Assembly (NCBI GenBank): GCA_900321595.1
Contig: ONWP01000342.1
Span: 1-5,666 of the forward strand
DNA: 5,666 nucleotides
DNA from: an uncultured Eubacteriales bacterium
Lineage (GTDB): Bacteria > Bacillota > Clostridia > Oscillospirales > Acutalibacteraceae
Reading direction: 5' to 3'
Part shown: positions 1 to 5,666 of the stretch, one piece after another
Numbering within the stretch: the first letter of the stretch is position 1
Layout of the letters: the number at the start of each line of letters is the position of its first letter
Notes under the pieces: generated by a model
The model's database searches: none
What the model was told of the DNA's origin: nothing
What the model saw: the letters and a program-made list of their open reading frames with translations, nothing else
Translations under genes and position numbers: made by a program

Positions 1-1
1 C

Positions 2-1186
2 GCCATCAGCGAGGTGACCGCAAAACCCGGCAAAAAGACGGAAGCGGACGCGGAAAAACTCAGACAGAGCGTGCGCGACAGCGCGATCAAAAAGGTCATC
101 GAGGACACAAAAGCCCACTACGGCGGCGAGATGACGCGCCGGGACGAGCAGCAGATCCGCTCCCGGCTCACGGCGGACGCCGACCGCGCCATCGGCAGGG
201 TGCTGACCGACCACAACATCCGTCAGGCCGAGATCGAGGCTGAGAAGCGCGATGCGCTGGCAAAGGCGAATACGGCGCAGGACAGACGGCAGGTCGACCT
301 GGACTACGAGCGCAAAAAGCAGGAAAGCGCCATCGAACTCCATGAGACCATCACCGCGACGGTGGAGCAATTCGTCGCCGCGTCGCAGGAAACGGCGATC
401 GAGGCCGTCGAGACGCGGCAGGACGAGCGCAAGCGCAACAGCGTCGAGGACAGCGCGCGCGACCACCTGCGGGGCTTCTGCCGGACGATCCCGTCCTTCC
501 TGATGGCCTACGGCGACAGCGAAACGCGCCTCGAAAACTTCGACCGGATCATCCCGGACGCGGTTTTCAAGGAGGTGACGAGCATCACGCTCGACCAGTT
601 CCGCGCGCTGCGCGACGGATACGACTACGTGGACGAAAACGGTGAGACGCAGCACTTCCCGGGGAATCTTTTCGACCCGGTGGTCTTTGACGACTCGGTG
701 CGCGAATTCATGCGGCTGCGCCTCAACCTCGCAAACTACTTCGACGAGAACAGCGAGGAGGACATCTTCGACTACATCCCGCCGCAGCGCACGAATCAGA
801 TCTTCACGCCGAAAAAGGTCGTCCGGCAGATGGTCGACCTGCTCGAACAGGAAAACCCCGGCTGCTTCGACGACCCGGACAAGACCTTCGCCGACCTCTA
901 CATGAAATCGGGTCTCTACATCGCCGAGATCGTCACGCGGCTCTACCGGTCGCCGAGAATGCGCGCGCTTTTCCCCGACCGGAACGACCGGCTCGCGCAT
1001 ATCTTCGCGCATCAGGTCTACGGCCTCGCGCCGACCGAGATCATCTACCGGATCGCGACGAACTTCATATTGGGCTTCGATCAGGACGCCCGGATCACAA
1101 AGCACAATTTCAAGCTGTGCGACGCGCTGCCCTACGCCAAGGACGGGACGCTCGCGGACAGGATCGGGGAGATCTTCGGGGAATAA
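2..1186 (+). CDS. C-terminal part of a restriction-type helicase protein with an N6-adenine methyltransferase-like end (5' truncated by window)
   Basis: The reading frame is open from base 2 and ends at TAA 1184-1186. The GTG at 14 has no convincing ribosome site and is probably internal. Residues are numbered from that GTG. Residues 1-150 are highly charged and helical, probably a coiled-coil or coupler region. Residues 261-277 contain NQIFTPKKVV, which resembles motif X (FTP) of N6-adenine methyltransferases. Residues 292-306 contain DLYMKSGLYI at the place of the SAM-binding motif I, but without the usual DPAxGSG. Residues 336-356 (VYGLAPTEIIYRIATNF) resemble the next strand-helix unit. 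The protein stops at residue 390 with no NPPY/NPPF motif IV. From memory of the family, this ending resembles the C-terminus of large DEAD/DEAH helicase proteins annotated as restriction enzyme subunits in Bacillota, so the end looks natural. Helicase motifs should lie upstream, outside the window. The role in restriction or phage defence is inferred. Confidence 0.6.
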   Translation, partial: AISEVTAKPGKKTEADAEKLRQSVRDSAIKKVIEDTKAHYGGEMTRRDEQQIRSRLTADADRAIGRVLTDHNIRQAEIEAEKRDALAKANTAQDRRQVDLDYERKKQESAIELHETITATVEQFVAASQETAIEAVETRQDERKRNSVEDSARDHLRGFCRTIPSFLMAYGDSETRLENFDRIIPDAVFKEVTSITLDQFRALRDGYDYVDENGETQHFPGNLFDPVVFDDSVREFMRLRLNLANYFDENSEEDIFDYIPPQRTNQIFTPKKVVRQMVDLLEQENPGCFDDPDKTFADLYMKSGLYIAEIVTRLYRSPRMRALFPDRNDRLAHIFAHQVYGLAPTEIIYRIATNFILGFDQDARITKHNFKLCDALPYAKDGTLADRIGEIFGE

Positions 1187-1197
1187 ACGTATTGAAA

Positions 1198-1229
1198 CGC
1201 GAAGCGCGTCTTCCAACCGGCGCGAAGCG
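1198..1229. repeat. pair of 9-bp direct repeats CGCGAAGCG
   Basis: CGCGAAGCG occurs at 1198-1206 and again at 1221-1229, just after the stop of the upstream gene. The first copy also sits in a small hairpin with arms ACGCG 1197-1201 and CGCGT 1205-1209. The motif is GC-rich and short, so chance is possible. No function is evident. Confidence 0.3.
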
Positions 1230-1235
1230 ACCCGA

Positions 1236-1270
1236 AATTCCGAATTCCGAAATCCGAATTCCGCATTCTG
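1236..1270. repeat. five tandem 7-bp units, consensus AATTCCG
   Basis: The units are AATTCCG (1236-1242), AATTCCG (1243-1249), AAATCCG (1250-1256), AATTCCG (1257-1263) and CATTCTG (1264-1270). Three copies are identical, one has one mismatch and the last has two. The array is AT-rich compared with its surroundings and ends exactly where the terminator stem begins at 1271. It is too short in period and has no spacers, so it is not a CRISPR array. It may be a slippage-prone microsatellite or part of a repeat carried between intergenic regions. Confidence 0.75.
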
Positions 1271-1300
1271 AAAAAGGCTTCGCCCCGGCGAAGCCTTTTT
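1271..1300 (+). terminator. intrinsic (Rho-independent) terminator, possibly bidirectional
   Basis: Perfect inverted arms lie at 1271-1284 (AAAAAGGCTTCGCC) and 1287-1300 (GGCGAAGCCTTTTT). A realistic fold is 13 base pairs with the four-base loop 1284-1287. The GC-rich core is followed by five T at 1296-1300, as an intrinsic terminator needs. The A-run on the left arm gives a T-run on the opposite strand, so it could also stop antisense transcription. It lies 84 bases after the upstream gene and closes that transcription unit. Confidence 0.9.
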
Positions 1301-1312
1301 CGCAAATCCATC

Positions 1313-1341
1313 TTGCAATATGCGCGGATAAGTGGTAAACT
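1313..1341 (+). promoter_or_regulatory. candidate sigma-A type promoter for the hydrolase-ABC-murA cluster
   Basis: A -35-like TTGCAA at 1313-1318 is followed after 17 bases by TAAACT at 1336-1341. TG lies one base ahead of it, at 1333-1334, giving an extended -10 (TGgTAAACT). Both hexamers match consensus at four of six positions. A second -10-like TATAAA at 1342-1347 has no -35 at good distance. The stretch is notably AT-rich for this DNA, follows the terminator and leads into a GGAGG ribosome site at 1364-1368. Confidence 0.5.
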
Positions 1342-1344
1342 TAT
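1328..1344. promoter_or_regulatory. small palindrome over the -10 region, possible operator
   Basis: ATAAGT at 1328-1333 and ACTTAT at 1339-1344 are perfect inverted arms around a 5-base centre. The right arm overlaps the candidate -10 hexamer, a position where a repressor dimer would block polymerase. Six-base arms in AT-rich DNA can arise by chance, and no regulator gene is visible in the window. Confidence 0.25.
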
Positions 1345-1374
1345 AAAGAATATCTATATCTTTGGAGGCATATT

Positions 1375-2832
1375 ATGGCGATGTATCCGACCATTATCAT
1401 ACCCGGCATCGGGCAGTCCCGCGTCAAGACCGTGGACGCCGCCGGCAACGTCAACGGCTCGATCTGGCCGATCGACATCGACTTCAAGGGCATCCTCGAC
1501 GACGTGAAGAAGTCTCTGATGAAGATGATGATCTTCCGCAAGGACAACGGCTTCTCCGACAAGTGCGCCGATATCGTCCGCAAGACGCTCGCGCCCGCCG
1601 CCGTGTCCCGCGAGGGCCGGCCCATCAATCAGGTGCAGGCGTCGCCCTTCGGCGCGCTCTCCGCCATGACGGACGGGGAGAAGCGCTTCGTCTACAAGAT
1701 GGTGCCCATGGAGGAGCTGGGCGAGGTGCTGGGCGAAGACAAGCTCTACTATTTCGCGTACAATCCCTTCGGGAACGTGTTCGACACGGCGGAGGACCTG
1801 TCCGCGCTGATCGAACAGGCGCTCGCGGACACCGGCGCCGAAAAGGTGAACCTGATCGCCGTCAGCCTGGGCGCCTGCGTACTGCGCGCCTACCTGATGC
1901 GCCACGCCGCCGAAAAGCGCGTCGCGAAGATCGTCAACGTGGTCGCGGCCCTGGACGGCACCTCCATCGCGGGCGACGTCTTCGAGGGCAAGCTCTACAC
2001 GGACGACCCCGCGGAGCTGGTGCGCAAGCTGGGCATCGGCGGCGCGAAGGTCGAGGCCGCGCTGCCGCTGGTCAAGACCATCCCCGAGCCGGTGCTGCGC
2101 GCCGTCATCGACAAGTGCTTCGCCGCGCTTCTGGACGCGCTGGGCGCCTCGACGATGCTGTGGGCGAGCGTCCCCTGCGCGCGGCTGGACGACGCGCTGG
2201 CCAAGCAGGCTTCCCGCGTTGGCGCCATTGAGGCGGACGTGCGCGCGCTGGGCGCGTACACCGAGGGCTTCGCCGACACCGCGAAGGCGCTGGCGGACGA
2301 GGGCGTCGAATTCTATCAGCTGTGCGGCTACAACCGGCAGCTGCTTCAGGCCGTCCACAGCTATATGACCTCCTCCGACTGCGTCATCGACACGGTCTCG
2401 GCCTCCATGGGCGCGACCTGCGCCGCGCCGGACGAGAAGCTCGACGCTCAGGGCGAGCTGGTCTCTCCGGACGGCAACTGCGACGCCTCCACCTGCGCGT
2501 TCCCCGACAGGACGTGGTTCTTCTACGACCTGCGGCACGACGACATCGCCTGGAACGACGTGGCGCTGTCGCTGGTGCGCAATATCATCGTGGAGGGCGA
2601 CATCTCCTTCGATACGTTCCCCCGCTTCAACGGCACACGGAACATCCGCGCGCTCAAATACGACCTCATCAAGAAGGCGAAGGCGCTCATCGAGACGAAT
2701 GAGAAGCCCGAGAAGACCGAGCTGCTGCGCGAATGCGTCGCCGAGTACGACGAGCTGCTGCGCCAGACGCGCATCGAGGGCCAGGAGGCGGTCCGGGCGC
2801 TGGAGCGCAAGATCCGCGAGGCGCTGGAGTGA
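1375..2832 (+). CDS. LCAT-like alpha/beta hydrolase (putative lipase, esterase or acyltransferase)
   Basis: This 485-residue protein has no signal peptide or membrane segment, so it is probably cytosolic. The N-terminus (residues 5-17, PTIIIPGIGQSRV) resembles the oxyanion-loop start of lecithin:cholesterol acyltransferase-like hydrolases. A nucleophile elbow AVSLG places the catalytic serine at S164. Further on, residues 335-343 (DCVIDTVSA) offer the acid as D335 or D339. H388 in LRHDDIAWND is the likely catalytic histidine, giving the Ser-Asp-His order of the fold. Residues 421-485 form a charged helical tail. The start ATG 1375 follows GGAGG (1364-1368) by six bases, which favours it over the ATG two codons later. 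The gene is first in a likely operon with the ABC transporter, only six bases upstream of the ATPase. The substrate is unknown; a lipid ester or acyl transfer reaction is inferred from the fold. Confidence 0.7.
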   Translation: MAMYPTIIIPGIGQSRVKTVDAAGNVNGSIWPIDIDFKGILDDVKKSLMKMMIFRKDNGFSDKCADIVRKTLAPAAVSREGRPINQVQASPFGALSAMTDGEKRFVYKMVPMEELGEVLGEDKLYYFAYNPFGNVFDTAEDLSALIEQALADTGAEKVNLIAVSLGACVLRAYLMRHAAEKRVAKIVNVVAALDGTSIAGDVFEGKLYTDDPAELVRKLGIGGAKVEAALPLVKTIPEPVLRAVIDKCFAALLDALGASTMLWASVPCARLDDALAKQASRVGAIEADVRALGAYTEGFADTAKALADEGVEFYQLCGYNRQLLQAVHSYMTSSDCVIDTVSASMGATCAAPDEKLDAQGELVSPDGNCDASTCAFPDRTWFFYDLRHDDIAWNDVALSLVRNIIVEGDISFDTFPRFNGTRNIRALKYDLIKKAKALIETNEKPEKTELLRECVAEYDELLRQTRIEGQEAVRALERKIREALE

Positions 2833-2838
2833 TCGGTC

Positions 2839-3558
2839 ATGGAGCGTGAATTCGCGGTCAAGGTCCGCAATCTGACAAAATCCTACGTCCGCAGCCACAA
2901 CGTGCTTGAGAACGTCTCCTTTGACATCCCCGCGGGAAAGATCGTCGGTCTGCTGGGCCCCAACGGCTGCGGCAAGACCACGCTGATCAAGATCCTGGCC
3001 GGCGTCATCCACGACTACGACGGCACGATCCTCATCGGCGGCAACCCGCCCGGACCGGTCACCAAGGCGACGACGGCCTTCCTGCCGGATCAGACCTATC
3101 TGTCCGAACGATTCCGCACCGTGGACGCCGTCGACTACTTCAACGACTTCTTCTCGGACTTCGACCGGAACAAGGCCATGGAATTCGTCCAGCGGTTCAA
3201 TCTGGACCCGAAGCAGAAGATCAAGACCATGTCCAAGGGCATGCAGGAAAAGGTGCAGCTGCTGCTGGTCATGTCCCGCGCGGCGCAGCTCTACCTGCTC
3301 GACGAGCCTCTGGGCGGCGTCGACCCGGCCGCCAGAGAGGCGATCCTGAACATCATCATGGAGAACTACGCGGAAAAGTCCACGCTGATCCTGTCCACGC
3401 ACATGGTCAACGATCTGGAATCCTGTTTTGACTATATCCTCATGCTGGGGCACGGTCAGGTGCTGGTGAACACCGGCATCGACAACCTGCGCAGCACCGG
3501 CAAATCGCTGGAGCAGATCTTCAAGGAGGTGATCGGGAATGACTGGGAAACTGATTAA
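2839..3558 (+). CDS. ABC transporter ATP-binding protein
   Basis: This 239-residue, single nucleotide-binding domain powers the membrane protein encoded next. All core motifs are present. Walker A is GPNGCGKTT (residues 40-48), the Q-loop glutamine is Q85 and the signature region is MSKGMQ (131-136). Walker B is LYLLDEP (151-157) with E156 as the catalytic glutamate, the D-loop is GGVDP, and the H-loop histidine is H188. The signature departs from LSGGQ, as is common in ATPases of ABC-2 type exporters. The overall type resembles YtrB/NatA-like proteins, but no specific substrate can be assigned. A GGAG at 2826-2829, lying over the end of the hydrolase gene, is nine bases before ATG 2839. The last 20 bases overlap the permease gene, which points to translational coupling and a shared complex at the cytoplasmic membrane. 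Confidence 0.95.
   Translation: MEREFAVKVRNLTKSYVRSHNVLENVSFDIPAGKIVGLLGPNGCGKTTLIKILAGVIHDYDGTILIGGNPPGPVTKATTAFLPDQTYLSERFRTVDAVDYFNDFFSDFDRNKAMEFVQRFNLDPKQKIKTMSKGMQEKVQLLLVMSRAAQLYLLDEPLGGVDPAAREAILNIIMENYAEKSTLILSTHMVNDLESCFDYILMLGHGQVLVNTGIDNLRSTGKSLEQIFKEVIGNDWETD
3523..3534 (+). promoter_or_regulatory. full-length Shine-Dalgarno site for the permease, inside the ATPase gene
   Basis: AAGGAGGTGATC is complementary over all 12 bases to the conserved 16S rRNA 3' end (GATCACCTCCTT). The GGAGG core ends nine bases before ATG 3539. It is read as codons of the ATPase C-terminus (KEVI), so the same bases serve as protein code and as a very strong ribosome site. It fixes the permease start. 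Confidence 0.85.
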
Positions 3559-4372
3559 GCATGATCTGAAGGCCTGCGCCTCGGCGGTGGGCAGCATCTA
3601 TCTGGCCGCCGGCATCGCGGTCATCGCCCTGCTCATCACCGCCTTCCTCAAAACCGGCATGATCATCAAATTCCTGCTGTCGCTGGCGCTGATCGTCATC
3701 GCGGCGGTGTGTCTGGTCGTGACGTTCGTGCAGGTCATCTTCGGCGCGAACCGCAGCCTGTTCCGGCGGGAGGGGTACCTGACCCAGACGCTGCCGGTGC
3801 GCACGTCGTCGATCATCTTCTCCAAATGGCTCACGTCGAGCTTCTGGCTGTTTTTGAGCTACGGCCTGATCGTGGTCTCCGTCATCGGCGTCTATTTCTA
3901 CTGGGCGGTCGAGAGCGAGGAAGGCGCCCAGATGTACGAAATGATCTACGGCTTCGCCCAGACCATGGGACTGGGCGCGGAGGTCGTCTATCAGAAGTAT
4001 CTGGCCGCGCAGGCGTTCGTAAGCTTCTTCAACATGATCATCTTCGTGATGTTCGTGCTGTTCGCCATCACCATCGCCAACATCCGGCCTTTCAACAAGC
4101 TGGGCGGCTTCGGCATCATCGTGTATCTGGCGATCACGCTCGGTCTGGTGCAGGCGGCGGCGTGGGGGCTGTCGCAGATCTGCGACATCACGCTGCTCAT
4201 CAGCGCCGAGGGCGCCGTCTCCATGGCGGTGGATCCGGACGTCATTCAGGAGTGCCAGTGGGCGGGCGGCCAGGCCATCGGCTTCACCGGCGTGTACTTC
4301 AAGGCGCTCGTCACCGTCTTCATCTACATCCTGACGGTGCAGCTCAACGATACAAAGATCAATCTGAAATAA
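3539..4372 (+). CDS. ABC-2 type transporter membrane subunit (six-helix permease)
   Basis: This is a 277-residue integral membrane protein. Hydrophobic stretches suggest six membrane helices near residues 17-37, 42-68, 98-122, 157-181, 188-210 and 248-268. Between helices 2 and 3 lies EGYLTQTLPVRTSSIIFSKW (about 78-97), a cytoplasmic segment of a type I know from ABC-2 exporters in Bacillota, where it is thought to contact the ATPase. The loop after helix 3 (about 123-156) is polar and mostly acidic. The start is set by the strong ribosome site at 3523-3534, and the gene overlaps the ATPase gene by 20 bases, so the two proteins are very likely partners. Only one permease gene is present, which suggests a homodimer. 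The substrate is unknown; export of a lipid, peptide or drug, or a sensing role, would all fit. Confidence 0.85.
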   Translation: MTGKLIKHDLKACASAVGSIYLAAGIAVIALLITAFLKTGMIIKFLLSLALIVIAAVCLVVTFVQVIFGANRSLFRREGYLTQTLPVRTSSIIFSKWLTSSFWLFLSYGLIVVSVIGVYFYWAVESEEGAQMYEMIYGFAQTMGLGAEVVYQKYLAAQAFVSFFNMIIFVMFVLFAITIANIRPFNKLGGFGIIVYLAITLGLVQAAAWGLSQICDITLLISAEGAVSMAVDPDVIQECQWAGGQAIGFTGVYFKALVTVFIYILTVQLNDTKINLK

Positions 4373-4388
4373 CCGGGAACGGGATACC

Positions 4389-5666
4389 ATGGAATATGAA
4401 GATCGTTATGTGATAGAGGGCGGTGTGCCGCTGCGGGGCGAGATCCCCATCAGCGGCGCGAAAAACAGCGTCCTCGCGCTGATCGCGGCGACGGTGCTCA
4501 CGCCGGAGGAATTCGTCCTGCGCAACGTGCCGGATATCGGCGACGTGTGGGTCATGCTCGAGATCCTCGAGAGCCTGGGCGCGACGGTGAAATTCGACGC
4601 GGCGGAAAACACGCTGTACGTCGATTCCCGCGGCGTCAACTCCGACGTCATCGACTATGAGATCAGCAGCAAATGCCGCGCGTCCTACTACTTCCTCGGG
4701 GCGCTGATGGGGCGTTTCGGGCACGCTTACGTGGCGGTGCCCGGCGGCTGCAACTTCGGCGGCAACCGGCCCTTCGACTATCATCTGAAGGGGCTGCGCA
4801 AGCTGGGCGCCGCCGTCACGGAGGAGCAGGGCTCCATCCGGGCGGAGTGCGCGCGCCTGCAGGGCTGCCTCTACTGCCTCGAGCAGGTCAGCGTCGGCGC
4901 GACCATCAATATGATGCTGGCCGCCGTCAAGGCCGACGGCATGACCATCATCGAAAACGCCGCCAGAGAGCCGCACGTGGTGGATCTGGCGAATATGCTC
5001 ATGCTCATGGGCGCGAAGGTCTACGGCGCGGGGACGGACTCCATCCGCATCCGCGGCGTCAAGGAGCTGCACGGCTTCCCGGAGTACACCGTGATCCCCG
5101 ATCAGATCGAGGCGGGCACCTACATGGTCGCGGCCGCCGCGACGCTGGGCAACGTGACGCTCACCGGCGTCACGCCGCGGCATCTGGAATCCGTCGCGAT
5201 CAAGCTGCGCGAGTGCGGCTTCACCGTCAATGAGACGGAGGACACCGTGCAGGTCATCGCGAACAGGCGGGGCAGCGCGGTCGGCTTCCGGGCGATGCCC
5301 TATCCGGGCTTTCCCACGGATATGCAGCCGCAGATGACCACGCTGATGGCTATGAGCCGCGGCAGCTGCATCATCACGGAGGGCGTCTGGACGAACCGCT
5401 TCCGCTACGTGGATCAGCTGCTGCGCATGGGCGCGGACATCCGCGTCGAGGGCAAGGCGGCCTTTGTGACCGGCGTGGAACGCTTTTACGCCGCGCCGGT
5501 ACAGGCGGACGACCTGCGCGCGGGCGCGGCGCTCGTCATCGCCGGGCTCTCCTGCGAGGGAAAAACGCGCATCGGCAATATCTACCGGGTGGAGCGCGGC
5601 TACGAGCACCTGATCGAAAAGGTTCGGGCGCTGGGCGGTCGCATCCGCAAGGAGCAGTTTCCCAAG
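4389..5666 (+). CDS. murA: UDP-N-acetylglucosamine 1-carboxyvinyltransferase MurA (3' end cut by window)
   Basis: MurA moves enolpyruvate from PEP to UDP-GlcNAc, the first committed step of peptidoglycan synthesis in the cytoplasm. The 426 visible codons already exceed the 419 residues of E. coli MurA, so only a few residues are missing. Conserved parts are GAKN with K25, CRAS with R97, PGGC with the catalytic C121, and RPFD with R127 and D130. VSVGATINMM (167-176), IENAAREP (188-195), IPDQIEAGT (236-244), FPTDMQ with D311, NRF with R337 and DLRAG with R377 follow. C121 is the residue fosfomycin modifies. Oddities are one extra residue between C121 and R127 compared with E. coli, and Q239 where E. 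coli has Arg. ATG 4389 lies 16 bases after the permease stop and has only a weak ribosome site (GGGAA 4375-4379), so coupling to the upstream gene is plausible. Bacillota often carry two MurA paralogs; which one this is cannot be told. Confidence 0.93.
   Translation, partial: MEYEDRYVIEGGVPLRGEIPISGAKNSVLALIAATVLTPEEFVLRNVPDIGDVWVMLEILESLGATVKFDAAENTLYVDSRGVNSDVIDYEISSKCRASYYFLGALMGRFGHAYVAVPGGCNFGGNRPFDYHLKGLRKLGAAVTEEQGSIRAECARLQGCLYCLEQVSVGATINMMLAAVKADGMTIIENAAREPHVVDLANMLMLMGAKVYGAGTDSIRIRGVKELHGFPEYTVIPDQIEAGTYMVAAAATLGNVTLTGVTPRHLESVAIKLRECGFTVNETEDTVQVIANRRGSAVGFRAMPYPGFPTDMQPQMTTLMAMSRGSCIITEGVWTNRFRYVDQLLRMGADIRVEGKAAFVTGVERFYAAPVQADDLRAGAALVIAGLSCEGKTRIGNIYRVERGYEHLIEKVRALGGRIRKEQFPK

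Noticed and set aside
14..16. GTG as a true start of the first gene
   Set aside because: The frame is open to the window edge, no good ribosome site precedes it, and related proteins would have a large N-terminal helicase part upstream.
1242..1261. Two GAATTC palindromes as restriction-linked sites
   Set aside because: They follow simply from the heptamer repeat. GAATTC also occurs elsewhere in the window, and the specificity of the upstream enzyme is unknown.
1236..1270. CRISPR-like array
   Set aside because: Units are only 7 bp with no spacers and no cas genes nearby.
1187..1374. tRNA, small protein gene or riboswitch in the junction
   Set aside because: Apart from the repeats, terminator and promoter, no cloverleaf, aptamer-like fold or ORF with a ribosome site is visible in these 188 bases.
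1362..2231. 289-codon + strand frame overlapping the hydrolase
   Set aside because: It is Arg-rich, out of frame with the clear hydrolase, and does not benefit from the GGAGG at 1364-1368, which lies inside it.
1354..3597. 747-codon open frame on the - strand
   Set aside because: It is antisense to the hydrolase and ATPase genes, whose motifs are unmistakable. Its composition (rich in V, L, R, D, H, Q and G, low complexity) is typical of a shadow frame in GC-rich DNA.
3521..4390. 289-codon open frame on the - strand
   Set aside because: It is antisense to the permease, has a biased D/H/R/Q composition and no recognisable domain, so it is a shadow.
4359..5609. 416-codon open frame on the - strand
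   Set aside because: It lies opposite murA, which has all expected motifs. The antisense protein is low in complexity and carries no motif.

Overview
The window is GC-rich, densely coded DNA with every gene on the + strand. It suggests a high-GC member of the Clostridia/Bacillota, probably an uncultured gut or rumen lineage. The reasons are the strong GGAGG-type ribosome sites, including one that matches the complete 16S 3' tail, the Clostridia-like MurA and the ABC-2 permease type. This placement is inference; there is no rRNA or other taxonomic marker here.

Layout: (1) 2-1186 is the 3' part of a large gene. The visible protein is a long charged helical region followed by an N6-adenine-methyltransferase-like segment. 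It resembles the C-terminus of restriction-type DEAD/DEAH helicase proteins, and its helicase part would lie upstream of the window. (2) 1187-1374 is a non-coding junction holding a 9-bp direct repeat, five tandem heptamers, a near-ideal intrinsic terminator, a candidate promoter and a small palindrome over its -10. It separates two transcription units. (3) 1375-5666 is a compact co-directional cluster: an LCAT-like alpha/beta hydrolase, an ABC transporter ATPase, its six-helix ABC-2 type membrane partner, and murA, which is cut by the window end but nearly complete. Gaps are 6 bp, a 20-bp overlap and 16 bp, so one transcript is likely.

How they may work together: the ATPase and permease should form one ABC exporter or membrane-remodelling complex. 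MurA makes the first committed peptidoglycan precursor. The hydrolase looks like a cytosolic lipid esterase or acyltransferase. A cell-envelope theme is plausible, but it rests on gene order alone. No complete novel defence or mobile system can be shown in this window. The oddest items are the methyltransferase-like domain that ends before a catalytic NPPY-type motif, and the extra residue in the MurA catalytic loop.
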